Positions 54,835 through 62,862 of a stretch of DNA of 64,000 nucleotides are shown here, piece by piece. The stretch is from the NCBI GenBank assembly GCA_963706785.1, contig CAVPNJ010000009.1, positions 186,001-250,000 of the forward strand. Direction: 5' to 3'. Source of the DNA: Pollutimonas sp963706785 (GTDB taxonomy: Bacteria > Pseudomonadota > Gammaproteobacteria > Burkholderiales > Burkholderiaceae_B). A program made the translations under genes and the position numbers. The stretch's first letter is position 1; every line of letters starts with the position of its first letter. The notes under the pieces were generated by a model, which saw only the letters and a program-made list of their open reading frames with translations, did no database searches and had not been told where the DNA came from.

Positions 54835-55515
54835 TCAACTTGAAATTTGCGGATTGGGCACTTCGATGACACGATCGACGAAAATGCCGGGCGTGACGAT
54901 GGTCTCAGGATCAAGATCGCCCAATTCAACCCTTTGCTTAACCTGGACGATAGTGGTCTTGGCCGCCATGCACATAACCGGACCGAAGTTACGGGCCGCC
55001 TTACGGTAGACTAAATTCCCCCAACGATCGGCTTTCTGGGCCAGCACCAGGGCGAAATCGCCGTGTATGGGAGATTCGAATACATAAAACTGACCGTCGA
55101 TTTCACGAACCTCTTTACCCTTGGCCAGATCGGTGCCATAACTGGTGCGAGTGAAGAAACCGCCGATGCCAGCCCCTGCCGCGTGCAACCGCTCCGCAAT
55201 TGTCCCCTGGGGAACACATTCCAGTTCAATCCTACCTTCTTTGTACATTTGATTGAAAATATGGGAATTGCTCGCCTTAGGAAAAGAGCAAATCATTTTG
55301 CGCACCCGCCCTGCTTTGATCAGCGCGGCCAGTCCCACTTCAAAATTACCCGCATTGTTATTTACCACCGTCAGGTCGCTGGCCCCCTGATCTATCAGGG
55401 CATGGAGCAATTCCGTTGGATGCCCAGCCCCGCCAAAACCTCCGACCAATATGGTTGCACCGTCGAACACGCCGGCTACCGCCTGATATACACTTTCAAC
55501 GAACTTATTTACCAT
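54835..55515 (-). CDS. 3-oxoacid/3-oxoadipate CoA-transferase subunit A
   Basis: 226 residues; GATILVGGFGGAGHPTELLHAL and the later SYGTDLAKGKEVREIDGQFY and ADRWGNLVYRKAARNFGPVM are typical of CatI/PcaI/ScoA-type alpha subunits. It precedes subunit B by 9 bp and follows an SDR gene by 53 bp on the same strand, so SDR-subunit A-subunit B form a probable transcription unit. Confidence 0.9.
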   Translation of the reverse strand: MVNKFVESVYQAVAGVFDGATILVGGFGGAGHPTELLHALIDQGASDLTVVNNNAGNFEVGLAALIKAGRVRKMICSFPKASNSHIFNQMYKEGRIELECVPQGTIAERLHAAGAGIGGFFTRTSYGTDLAKGKEVREIDGQFYVFESPIHGDFALVLAQKADRWGNLVYRKAARNFGPVMCMAAKTTIVQVKQRVELGDLDPETIVTPGIFVDRVIEVPNPQISS

Positions 55516-55568
55516 TGCTTGCTCTTGCCCCTACTGTTAAGATCGCTAGCCGTCCTCGCGAAGACCGC

Positions 55569-56360
55569 TTAAGCGCTTGCCCCGCCATCGATCACGATAG
55601 CCTGGCCGGTAATATGGCGGGAAGCCTCTGAGGCCAGGAAAACTGCAGCACCCTTAAGGTCTTCTGCGCCCCCAATGCGTCCCAGGGGAATACGGTTCAT
55701 GAGGCTTTCGCCCAACTGCTCGATCAAGCTGTCAGCCAGTTTCGATGAAAAAAATCCCGGGCAAATCGCATTGACATTTATGTTGTACTTACCCCATTCG
55801 CATGCCAGCGTGCGGGTGAAATTCACTGCCGCCGCCTTGGAAGTGTTGTAAGCAATAGTCGTAACGCCCTTAGCGGTGCCCCGCAGGCCCGCCGCCGAGG
55901 CCACATTGATAATCTTGCCGCGTTGCTGCGGGATCATTGTGCGTCGGCCCACTTCGCGACAAAGATAAAACAAGGCGTTGATATTCAAATCCATGACCTT
56001 GTTCCAAGCCGCGTCGGGATAGTCTTCTGCCGGAGCGCCCCAAGTGGCGCCCGCATTATTGACCAAAATATCGATGGTTCCATAGTGATCCAGAACTTGC
56101 CCCACCATCGCAGGAATGGTATCGAACTGAGCGAGGTTGTTAGTAATAGCGATAACTTCAACTCCCTGTTTTTCCAGATAGCTTCGGGCCTTTTCGAGTT
56201 CGCCAGCCTTACGTGCCGTGATCGCCAGCCTACAGCCCATTTCGCCGAGCGCCTCGGCAATTTGCAATCCAAGGCCGCGCGAACCACCCGTAATTAAGGC
56301 CACCTGATTATCGAGTTTGAACAATTCTTTCACACCCATATCGTTTTGCTGTCTCGCCAT
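55569..56360 (-). CDS. short-chain dehydrogenase/reductase (SDR)
   Basis: 263 residues from 56360, or 256 from the ATG at 56339 (MGVKELFKLDNQ); neither start has a strong ribosome binding site. NAD(P)-binding VALITGGSRGLGLQIAEAL, NNAGATWGAP, catalytic YNTSKAAAVN and the terminal ASRHITGQAIVIDGG are classical-SDR signatures close to gluconate-5-dehydrogenase/3-oxoacyl reductase types. By context it may act on a hydroxyacyl-CoA or hydroxyacid before CoA transfer. Just upstream lies a thiolase remnant. Confidence 0.88.
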   Translation of the reverse strand: MARQQNDMGVKELFKLDNQVALITGGSRGLGLQIAEALGEMGCRLAITARKAGELEKARSYLEKQGVEVIAITNNLAQFDTIPAMVGQVLDHYGTIDILVNNAGATWGAPAEDYPDAAWNKVMDLNINALFYLCREVGRRTMIPQQRGKIINVASAAGLRGTAKGVTTIAYNTSKAAAVNFTRTLACEWGKYNINVNAICPGFFSSKLADSLIEQLGESLMNRIPLGRIGGAEDLKGAAVFLASEASRHITGQAIVIDGGASA

Positions 56361-56379
56361 TTCATGATGTTGTAAAAGC

Positions 56380-56480
56380 TCAGGCTACTTCGAACAGGCC
56401 TGCCGCGCCTTGGCCGCCACCAATACACATGGTGACCACCACATACTTCGCGCCATAACTCGTTGTGTTCAGCTCCCTGC
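56380..56480 (-). pseudogene. 3' remnant of an acetyl-CoA acyltransferase (thiolase)
   Basis: The minus strand encodes ...SYGAKYVVVTMCIGGGQGAAG followed by LFEVA and a TGA at 56380. The CIGGGQGxAxLFE block is the conserved thiolase C-terminus with the catalytic Cys. Upstream of about 56475 the frame loses all thiolase similarity and hits a stop near 56524, so only about the last 30 codons remain. It sits 20 bp before the SDR gene on the same strand. Confidence 0.7.
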
Positions 56481-56490
56481 GGTTTGATTT

Positions 56491-56521
56491 GACGGTAATT
56501 CTGCAATTTGGAATTACCGTC
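56491..56521. repeat. 11-bp perfect inverted repeat at the break of the thiolase remnant
   Basis: GACGGTAATTC (56491-56501) and GAATTACCGTC (56511-56521) around a 9-base loop. It lies between the thiolase remnant and the IclR gene, right where thiolase homology ends. It could be an IclR-type operator, a transcript-end hairpin, or a trace of the rearrangement. The rest of the gap to 56694 shows nothing I can name. Confidence 0.5.
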
Positions 56522-56694
56522 GGTTAGGCGGAAAGAAGCTAGGGGCTACCTAATCAAGCTCGCCACTAGGCCGCAAAGATCCTTCTCGACAGAGGCCTAT
56601 TTATCAAAGGCCCGGTTGAGCCCTATTCGAAAACCTACTAATGGAATTCTGCATGGTAAAAACAATAATACAGATGCTGGCATTGCAAGTGTAA

Positions 56695-57489
56695 TTAGTA
56701 TTCGCCAACCGATTCTTTTAACTTTTGCACTAGATCCAGCAACTTGGGCCTGACATCGTTAATGAGGAAATCTCTGGACAGCTGGGACGATGGGCCACCA
56801 CAATTGATGGCCATAATGGGGAAGCGCCCGCCCAGTTTTACCCCAACGGCAATTCCATTGACGTCTTTATTCCACTCGCCAAACGAACAGGTGCATCCCA
56901 ATTGCCTGTAATCGATCAAGGCCTGGTTTATACCGTTGATAATCGCCATACTGGCTTGTTCATCTAATTCGCGCACACGCTCAATGATTTCGAGGCGCTC
57001 CTGTTCGGTGGCCTGGGCCAGATAGGCACGGCCCATAGCCGACGTTGCAATAGGTATGCGCGACCCGACATCCATGCTTAATGTGAGGGCCGCCATGCTG
57101 CGGCTATTCTCGATATAGAGCATGGACAGGCGGTCACGCACACCCAGAGTTACCATGCCTTGAGAATAATCAGCTACTTCTTGCATCCAGGGCTTAGCCA
57201 CTTGACGGAGATCTAATTTAGCCAACATGCCTACTCCCAGCGCTAAGGTGGCTACTCCAAGGCAATACTTGCCGCTACTTTCGTCAGTCGAGAGGTAGCC
57301 CAGCCTGGTAAGCGTAGACGTTAACCGGGAAACCGTTGACCTAGGTAAAGCACAGTGCTTAGCAATTTCCTGGTTGCTCAATATCTTGTTACCCGAGCGG
57401 AAACACGCCAGCACCTCTAGGCCGCGGGCAAGCGCCGTCACAAAGTGACGGTCTTCCGTCTTGTGTTGTTCGATACTGGGCCTTGTCAT
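56695..57489 (-). CDS. IclR-family transcriptional regulator
   Basis: 264 residues: winged helix-turn-helix (about 15-75: ALARGLEVLACFRSGNKILSNQEIAKHCALPRSTVSRL) and IclR effector domain (about 90-260), with SMGRAYLAQATEQE and the NGIAVGVKLGGRFPIMAINCGG ligand-pocket region. It lies between the CoA-transferase/SDR unit and a Bug binding protein, all co-oriented, so it probably regulates this catabolic patch. Effector unknown. Confidence 0.9.
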   Translation of the reverse strand: MTRPSIEQHKTEDRHFVTALARGLEVLACFRSGNKILSNQEIAKHCALPRSTVSRLTSTLTRLGYLSTDESSGKYCLGVATLALGVGMLAKLDLRQVAKPWMQEVADYSQGMVTLGVRDRLSMLYIENSRSMAALTLSMDVGSRIPIATSAMGRAYLAQATEQERLEIIERVRELDEQASMAIINGINQALIDYRQLGCTCSFGEWNKDVNGIAVGVKLGGRFPIMAINCGGPSSQLSRDFLINDVRPKLLDLVQKLKESVGEY

Positions 57490-57522
57490 CTGTTTATTTT
57501 CGATAGCTTCGTTAAGAATTGT

Positions 57523-58479
57523 TTAGTCATTCAGACCCAGGTTTTCGACAATGTCCTTTTCCGCCTTAAATGTGGTTTCTGCGAATTTCGTATAGACCTT
57601 ATTGTCCATGTAGAAGGTCCGGACACCATAGTTCTGCAGCACCTGCTGGAAAGCAGGTTCGTCCATAGCGGACTTCACTGCCCTATCGAGGACATTGACG
57701 ATATCTTGCTGCATACCCTTTGGACCCGCCAACCCCAGTGGAGAGGGTACCTCTACATCGAAACCGGCCTCTTTCATCGTTGGCATTTCCGAAAAAGCAT
57801 CGGGGCGAACATCGGCGGCAGTGGCCAGCACTCGCACCTTCCCGGACCGCATGAAGGGAAGTACGCTATTGGTAACCACAGCGACATGTGTGTGCCCCCC
57901 AAGGAGGGCAGCGATGGCTTCGCTATCGCCTTTATAAGGGATATGAACGAACTTTACGTTCTGGTCTTTGCCAAGCTTAGCGAGCACAACTTGATTGCCC
58001 GTAAAGCGACCAGGCGTACCATACGTGATAGCACCAGGATTCTTTTTGGCAAAGGTAACCATCTCGTTTATGGTCTTGAAGGGCGAGTCAGCGGCCACCG
58101 TCACCATAAAATCGTAGGTCAGGAACGAAGCGATATAGCTGAGGTCGCGGATGGGGTCGTAACGTGTCTTTTGCAGATAGGGCTGGCGAAAGATGCCGAC
58201 TGGCGCCATCGTGAGACGATAGCCGTCTGGCTTGGAATTCATCATTTCGATAACGCCCATGGAGCCAGCCGCCCCAGGTCTGTTTTCAATAACCACGGGT
58301 TGCTTTAGCTGGCGCGCCAAGCTTTCGCCTAACGCTCGCCCGACGATGTCTGTGGTTCCGCCCGGGCCATAGGGCACTATTATGGTAATGGGTTTGTCGG
58401 GATAAGCTGCCTGTACAGTGGCAACAGTCGTTACGCCTGTGACTAAACCCGCAAGCACGATCGTCTTGAATCGCTTCAT
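57523..58479 (-). CDS. tripartite tricarboxylate transporter substrate-binding protein (Bug family)
   Basis: Periplasmic solute receptor of the TctC/Bug family, greatly expanded in Alcaligenaceae. 318 residues from the ATG at 58479 (GGGGAG upstream; the frame is open 24 codons further). Signal peptide about 1-24 (MKRFKTIVLAGLVTGVTTVA, cut near VQA/AYPDKP). YPDKPITIIVPYGPGGTTDIVGR and VVIENRPGAAG are the family ligand loops. No TctA/TctB membrane genes are in the window, so it is an orphan receptor. Ligand probably an organic acid. Confidence 0.92.
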   Translation of the reverse strand: MKRFKTIVLAGLVTGVTTVATVQAAYPDKPITIIVPYGPGGTTDIVGRALGESLARQLKQPVVIENRPGAAGSMGVIEMMNSKPDGYRLTMAPVGIFRQPYLQKTRYDPIRDLSYIASFLTYDFMVTVAADSPFKTINEMVTFAKKNPGAITYGTPGRFTGNQVVLAKLGKDQNVKFVHIPYKGDSEAIAALLGGHTHVAVVTNSVLPFMRSGKVRVLATAADVRPDAFSEMPTMKEAGFDVEVPSPLGLAGPKGMQQDIVNVLDRAVKSAMDEPAFQQVLQNYGVRTFYMDNKVYTKFAETTFKAEKDIVENLGLND

Positions 58480-58732
58480 TATTGTCTCCCCTTTCTTATG
58501 GCTGAATTTTCCAGTGCCTTGTTGAGGCCGGTCTTTTCGGACGACGGGCAAGCAGCATTGCCGTTCCTAGCTTCTTTCGATTCTGGATGACAGAACTCTA
58601 TGTTGTGACGTGGGTGGAATCAATAAGGACTAATGCTAGTATGCCGATATATTGTCCACTTTTGAACGCCTCATTCCGCAGATCAGAATTAGATGGTGAT
58701 CTGACATATCGCCAACCCATCCTAAACATTTA

Positions 58733-60353
58733 ATGCCCCGCATGACGAGATCTTCCCCGATACGGCAAACTTCATGAATTTATCGCCCCTGACTCGCTGC
58801 TGATCAACCGGAAAGATCTGGACTTCCTGCTCAATGACGTGCTGCAAATTCGGCAACTGCTGGAACGCGAGCGCTACACCGACCATTCGGCCGAGACATT
58901 CAAGGCGGCCATTGATACCGCGCACAAGCTCGCCCAGGAACTGTTCGCTCCCCATAACCGCAAGGCTGACGAACATGAACCGAATTTTGATGGCGCTACG
59001 ATCAGAACGCTCCCAGAAATAAAAATTGCGGTCCAGGCTTTTGCCAAGGCCGGTTTTCTGGCCGCTACCCACGACTATGCGTTAGACGGCATGCAATTGC
59101 CTGTGACCGTCTCGCAATCGTGCCTGGCTCTATTTCGCGCTGCCAATGTCGGTACGTCGGCCTATTGTTTTTTGACCGCCGCAAATGCCAACCTGATTCG
59201 CGCGTCCGGCACCGAAGACCAGAGACGCCGCTATCTGCCTGCACTGCTTCAGGCGCGTTGATGCCAACGGACTGGTGGGTGAATCTAACGATGTCTCGCT
59301 TGCCGGCCTGATTCATAAAATGGGTTATCGGGGCACGACGTCTACCATGCTTAGTTTCGGAGACCACGATGCGTACCTGGGCGAGCTTGTTGGCAACCCC
59401 GGCGAGGGCCTCATCTGCATGTTTCAAATGATGAACGGAGCGCGTATCGGAGTCGGCATGGGCGGCAGCATGCTGGCTTACACCGCTTACCTGCACGCGC
59501 TCGACTACGCCAAAAACCGAACGCAAGGCCGCGCGGTGGGTCAAAGCGACCCTGGCACGCCGCCTGTGGCCATCATTGAGCATGCCGATGTCCGGCGTAT
59601 GCTACTCACACAAAAGAGCTATGTTGAAGGCGCCTTACATTTGTGCTTGTACGCCGCCCACCTTATCGACGACGAGAAGACCCATCCTGACGCCACCGCC
59701 CGACAAGAGGCGTCGCACGTGCTGGCCCTGCTCATCCCAATCGTTAAGTCATGGCCAGCACGCTACGGCTTGGCGGCAAATGATCTGGCTATTCAAGTGT
59801 ACGGGGGTATGGCTACACTCGTGAATATCCTGTTGAACAATTCTACCGCCACAACCGCCTTAATCAACTTCACGAAGGTACCCACGGCATCCAGAGCCTG
59901 GACTTGTTAAATCGAAAAGTCGGAATGAAAAACGGCCTGCCTTTGAGGCAATTGCATGCGCGCGTCCAAGCGACGATCTCCCGAGCCCGCGCCACCCGGA
60001 CTTCCGCCCTGCAGCATCAGTCTGATCAGTTAGAAGCCGCCTGGGAAGAGCTGTTACAGACGACCGACGTGCTACTAATCGCCGCTACGAGCGATATACG
60101 GAAAGCGAGCGCCAATTCCGCCATGTATTTGGATATGTTCGGCCACCATGTACTGGCTTGGCTGTGGTTGGAACAAGCCACCATCGCCAACGACTCAATT
60201 AAACAGCAACCTCATCTTGCTGATTTCCATAAGGGAAAACTGGCAGCCTGCGCCTGGTTTTACCATACCGAACTGACACCTACGCATATCCAGCACCAGT
60301 TGCTGCGCGATATAGAGCAACATGCCCTTAACACTTCAGTGGAATGGCTGTAA
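58733..60353 (+). pseudogene. acyl-CoA dehydrogenase (DmdC-like), internally deleted pseudogene
   Basis: Remains of a large FAD acyl-CoA dehydrogenase. Start MPR.DEIFPDTANFMNFIAPDS (ATG 58733) is readable after adding single bases near 58743 and 58780. The block LDFLLNDVLQIRQLLERERY to GTEDQRRRYLPALLQA runs to about 59255. Then the text jumps directly to DANGLVGESNDVSLAGLIHK, skipping about 85 residues that carry the FAD/substrate loop (the GTMCLSEPQAGSS-type region) in intact relatives. A further one-base loss near 59808 separates the C-terminal part (GYTREYPVEQFYRHNRLNQL; HEGTHGIQSLDLLNRKVGMKN). The missing block cannot be a base-calling error. Confidence 0.85.
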
Positions 60354-60437
60354 GACAAGCGCATCGCGGCAAAACATCATTGCAGCAATTGATGTACAGA
60401 ATTACGCGCCGCACCACAACGAACCAGATAGATAAGG

Positions 60438-60478
60438 AAAACCCAAAAGTTTGGACGCATGTCCAGCTTTTGGGTTTT
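60438..60478. terminator. bidirectional terminator between acyl-CoA dehydrogenase remnant and gltA
   Basis: AAAACCCAAAAG (60438-60449) and CTTTTGGGTTTT (60467-60478) form perfect 12-bp arms, with an inner TGGAC/GTCCA stem (60452-60456, 60461-60465). The A- and T-ended arms serve both strands. gltA ends about 54 bp away on the opposite strand. Confidence 0.8.
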
Positions 60479-60531
60479 AGTTCAATGCAGTATCTTCGCA
60501 GTCGATTGACTACTTTCCTGTGCCCGTCAGG

Positions 60532-61839
60532 CTAGACCCGATCTGCTGGTAGGTCACGCGTGACCGAACCCGTGTACAACTGGCGTGGGCGGCCGATTTT
60601 GTATTCAGGATCGGAAAGCATTTCATTCCATTGAGCGATCCAACCGACGGTACGAGCCAATGCAAAAATGGCGGTAAACAAGGAAGTGGGAATGCCGATG
60701 GCGCGCTGCACGATGCCGGAGTAGAAGTCGACATTCGGGTAAAGCTTGCGCTCTACGAAATACGGATCTTCAAGAGCGATGCGCTCCAGTTCCATTGCAA
60801 GCTTGAACAAGGGGTCGTTTTCCAGACCCAAAGCTGAAAGAACTTCTTTGCAGGTTTCTTGCATGAGCTTGGCGCGCGGGTCGTAGTTCTTGTAGACGCG
60901 GTGACCAAAACCCATCAGGCGCACGCCCGAATTCTTGTCCTTGACCTTCTCCATGAACTCGCCGACTTTCTCGATGCCGCCGTTGGCCTGGAGTTCTTCG
61001 AGCATTTGCAGGCAAGCTTCGTTGGCACCGCCATGAGCAGGCCCCCACAAGCACGCAACACCGGCGGCAATCGCGGCAAAAGGGTTAGTTCCCGACGATC
61101 CGCAGAGACGCACCGTAGAGGTCGACGCATTTTGTTCGTGATCTGCATGCAAGATGAAGATGCGATCAAGGGCGCGTTCGACCACTTCGTTGACCTTGTA
61201 CTCTTCGCAAGGCGTAGCAAACATCATGCGCAGGAAGTTGCCCGTGTAGGATAAGTCGTTCTGCGGATAAATATACGGCTGGCCCTGCGAATACTTGTAC
61301 GCCATGGCAACCAGGGTTGGCATTTTTGCGATCAGGCGAATTGCCGACACATGCCGGTGGTACGGGTTAGTGATGTCAGTGGAATCGTGATAAAACGCCG
61401 ACAATGCGCCGACCAGGCCGGTCAGTACCGCCATGGGATGTGCATCACGACGGAAGCCGCGCAGAAAGAAATGCAACTGTTCGTTAACCATGGTGTGATG
61501 GGTAACCAGCGAATCGAATTCGGATTTTTCCGTACCGTTAGGCAGATCGCCATTCAGGATCAGGTAGCAGATATCCATGAAATCGCATTTTTGTGCGAGC
61601 TGATCGATAGGATAGCCGCGATACAACAATTCGCCTTTATCGCCATCGATGTAAGTAATCGCTGATTCGCACGAAGCAGTGGCCATAAAGCCCGGATCGT
61701 AGGTAAACATACCGGTCTGACCGTACAGCTTGCGGATATCGATTACTTCAGGACCGACTGTTCCCTTATAGACCGGGAATTCGATCGGTGCACTGTCATC
61801 GGAAAATGACAGTGTGGCTTTCTTATCTGACAATTGCAT
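60532..61839 (-). CDS. gltA: citrate synthase (type I, hexameric kind)
   Basis: Condenses acetyl-CoA and oxaloacetate to citrate. 435 residues from the ATG at 61839. Catalytic residues are visible in LWGPAHGGANEACL (His), GFGHRVYKNYDPRAKL (His) and YPNVDFYSGIV (Asp). FILHADHEQNASTSTVRL is the large-type synthase signature. It ends the sdhA-sdhB-sdhE-gltA run, 18 bp after sdhE. Confidence 0.97.
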   Translation of the reverse strand: MQLSDKKATLSFSDDSAPIEFPVYKGTVGPEVIDIRKLYGQTGMFTYDPGFMATASCESAITYIDGDKGELLYRGYPIDQLAQKCDFMDICYLILNGDLPNGTEKSEFDSLVTHHTMVNEQLHFFLRGFRRDAHPMAVLTGLVGALSAFYHDSTDITNPYHRHVSAIRLIAKMPTLVAMAYKYSQGQPYIYPQNDLSYTGNFLRMMFATPCEEYKVNEVVERALDRIFILHADHEQNASTSTVRLCGSSGTNPFAAIAAGVACLWGPAHGGANEACLQMLEELQANGGIEKVGEFMEKVKDKNSGVRLMGFGHRVYKNYDPRAKLMQETCKEVLSALGLENDPLFKLAMELERIALEDPYFVERKLYPNVDFYSGIVQRAIGIPTSLFTAIFALARTVGWIAQWNEMLSDPEYKIGRPRQLYTGSVTRDLPADRV

Positions 61840-61857
61840 CACATTTTTCCTTAAAAA

Positions 61858-62118
61858 TTAGAGCTTCTGCATTTGCGTGACGAGACGACGAATGTCGGGC
61901 GTGTCATATACGCCATCCAAGTCTTCGCGAGCAAGTAATACATCAAGCAATTCGTTGTCGTCCATCTCGAACAGTAAGGTCAAGGCGGTTACATCGATAT
62001 CGGTTAGTTCTGCTTCGTATTGATCTAAAAATTTGGTAATGATTAGATCATTCTCCAGCAAACCCCGACGCGCTCGCCACCGCAGGCGGGCGCGCTCTAG
62101 TTCAGACAACGTTCTCAT
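61858..62118 (-). CDS. sdhE: FAD assembly factor SdhE
   Basis: 86-residue YgfY/SdhE protein that helps attach FAD covalently to SdhA. The diagnostic RGxxE motif is seen in RWRARRGLLENDLII. The C-terminal VYDTPDIRRLVTQMQKL is typical. It sits between sdhB (14 bp) and gltA (18 bp), the expected operon position. Confidence 0.95.
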   Translation of the reverse strand: MRTLSELERARLRWRARRGLLENDLIITKFLDQYEAELTDIDVTALTLLFEMDDNELLDVLLAREDLDGVYDTPDIRRLVTQMQKL

Positions 62119-62132
62119 CGGCTATCCAAACC

Positions 62133-62849
62133 CTATATAGTCCGGCGCACCAGCAGTTCCTTGATCTTGCCAATCGCGGCTGATGGATTCAGCCCCTTAG
62201 GACAGACGTCGGCACAATTCATGATGGTATGGCAGCGGAACAAACGATACGGATCCTCGAGGTTATCGAGGCGTTCGCCGGTGGCTTCATCGCGGCTGTC
62301 CGCAATAAAGCGGTATGCCTGCAGCAAGCCGGCAGGCCCCACAAACTTATCGGGATTCCACCAGAAAGAAGGACATGCTGTGGAACAGCACGCACATAGA
62401 ATGCATTCGTACAGGCCGTTGAGTTCGTCGCGCGCTTCAGGCGTTTGCAGACGTTCTTTTTCTGGAGGCGGCTGATCGTTGATCAAGAAGGGTTTGATCG
62501 AATGATACTGATTGAAAAAGTGCGTCATGTCGACGATAAGGTCGCGCACCACTGGCAAACCGGGTAGCGGCTTAAGGACTACAGGCTCTTTCAGTTCGAG
62601 CATATTGGTGGTGCAGGCCAGACCGTTTTTGCCATTGATATTCATGGCGTCGGACCCGCATACCCCTTCGCGGCAAGAGCGGCGGATTGCCAGACTGTCG
62701 TCGACGTCGTTCTTGATGCGGATGATGGCATCGAGCAGCATCTTGTCAGTCGGCTGGAGCTCGACTTCGAGCTTTTGCATGTATGGACGCTCGTCCTTAT
62801 CGGGATCGTAGCGATAGATTTCAAACTTAACGGTGCGTTTTTGACTCAT
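62133..62849 (-). CDS. sdhB: succinate dehydrogenase iron-sulfur subunit
   Basis: 238 residues carrying the three clusters of complex II: [2Fe-2S] in SCREGVCGSDAMNINGKNGL (with the following ACT), [4Fe-4S] in CILCACCSTACPSF, and [3Fe-4S] in CHTIMNCADVCPKGLNP. Passes electrons from SdhA FAD to quinone. 13 bp after sdhA on the same strand. Confidence 0.97.
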   Translation of the reverse strand: MSQKRTVKFEIYRYDPDKDERPYMQKLEVELQPTDKMLLDAIIRIKNDVDDSLAIRRSCREGVCGSDAMNINGKNGLACTTNMLELKEPVVLKPLPGLPVVRDLIVDMTHFFNQYHSIKPFLINDQPPPEKERLQTPEARDELNGLYECILCACCSTACPSFWWNPDKFVGPAGLLQAYRFIADSRDEATGERLDNLEDPYRLFRCHTIMNCADVCPKGLNPSAAIGKIKELLVRRTI

Positions 62850-62862
62850 TTCGATATCCTGC

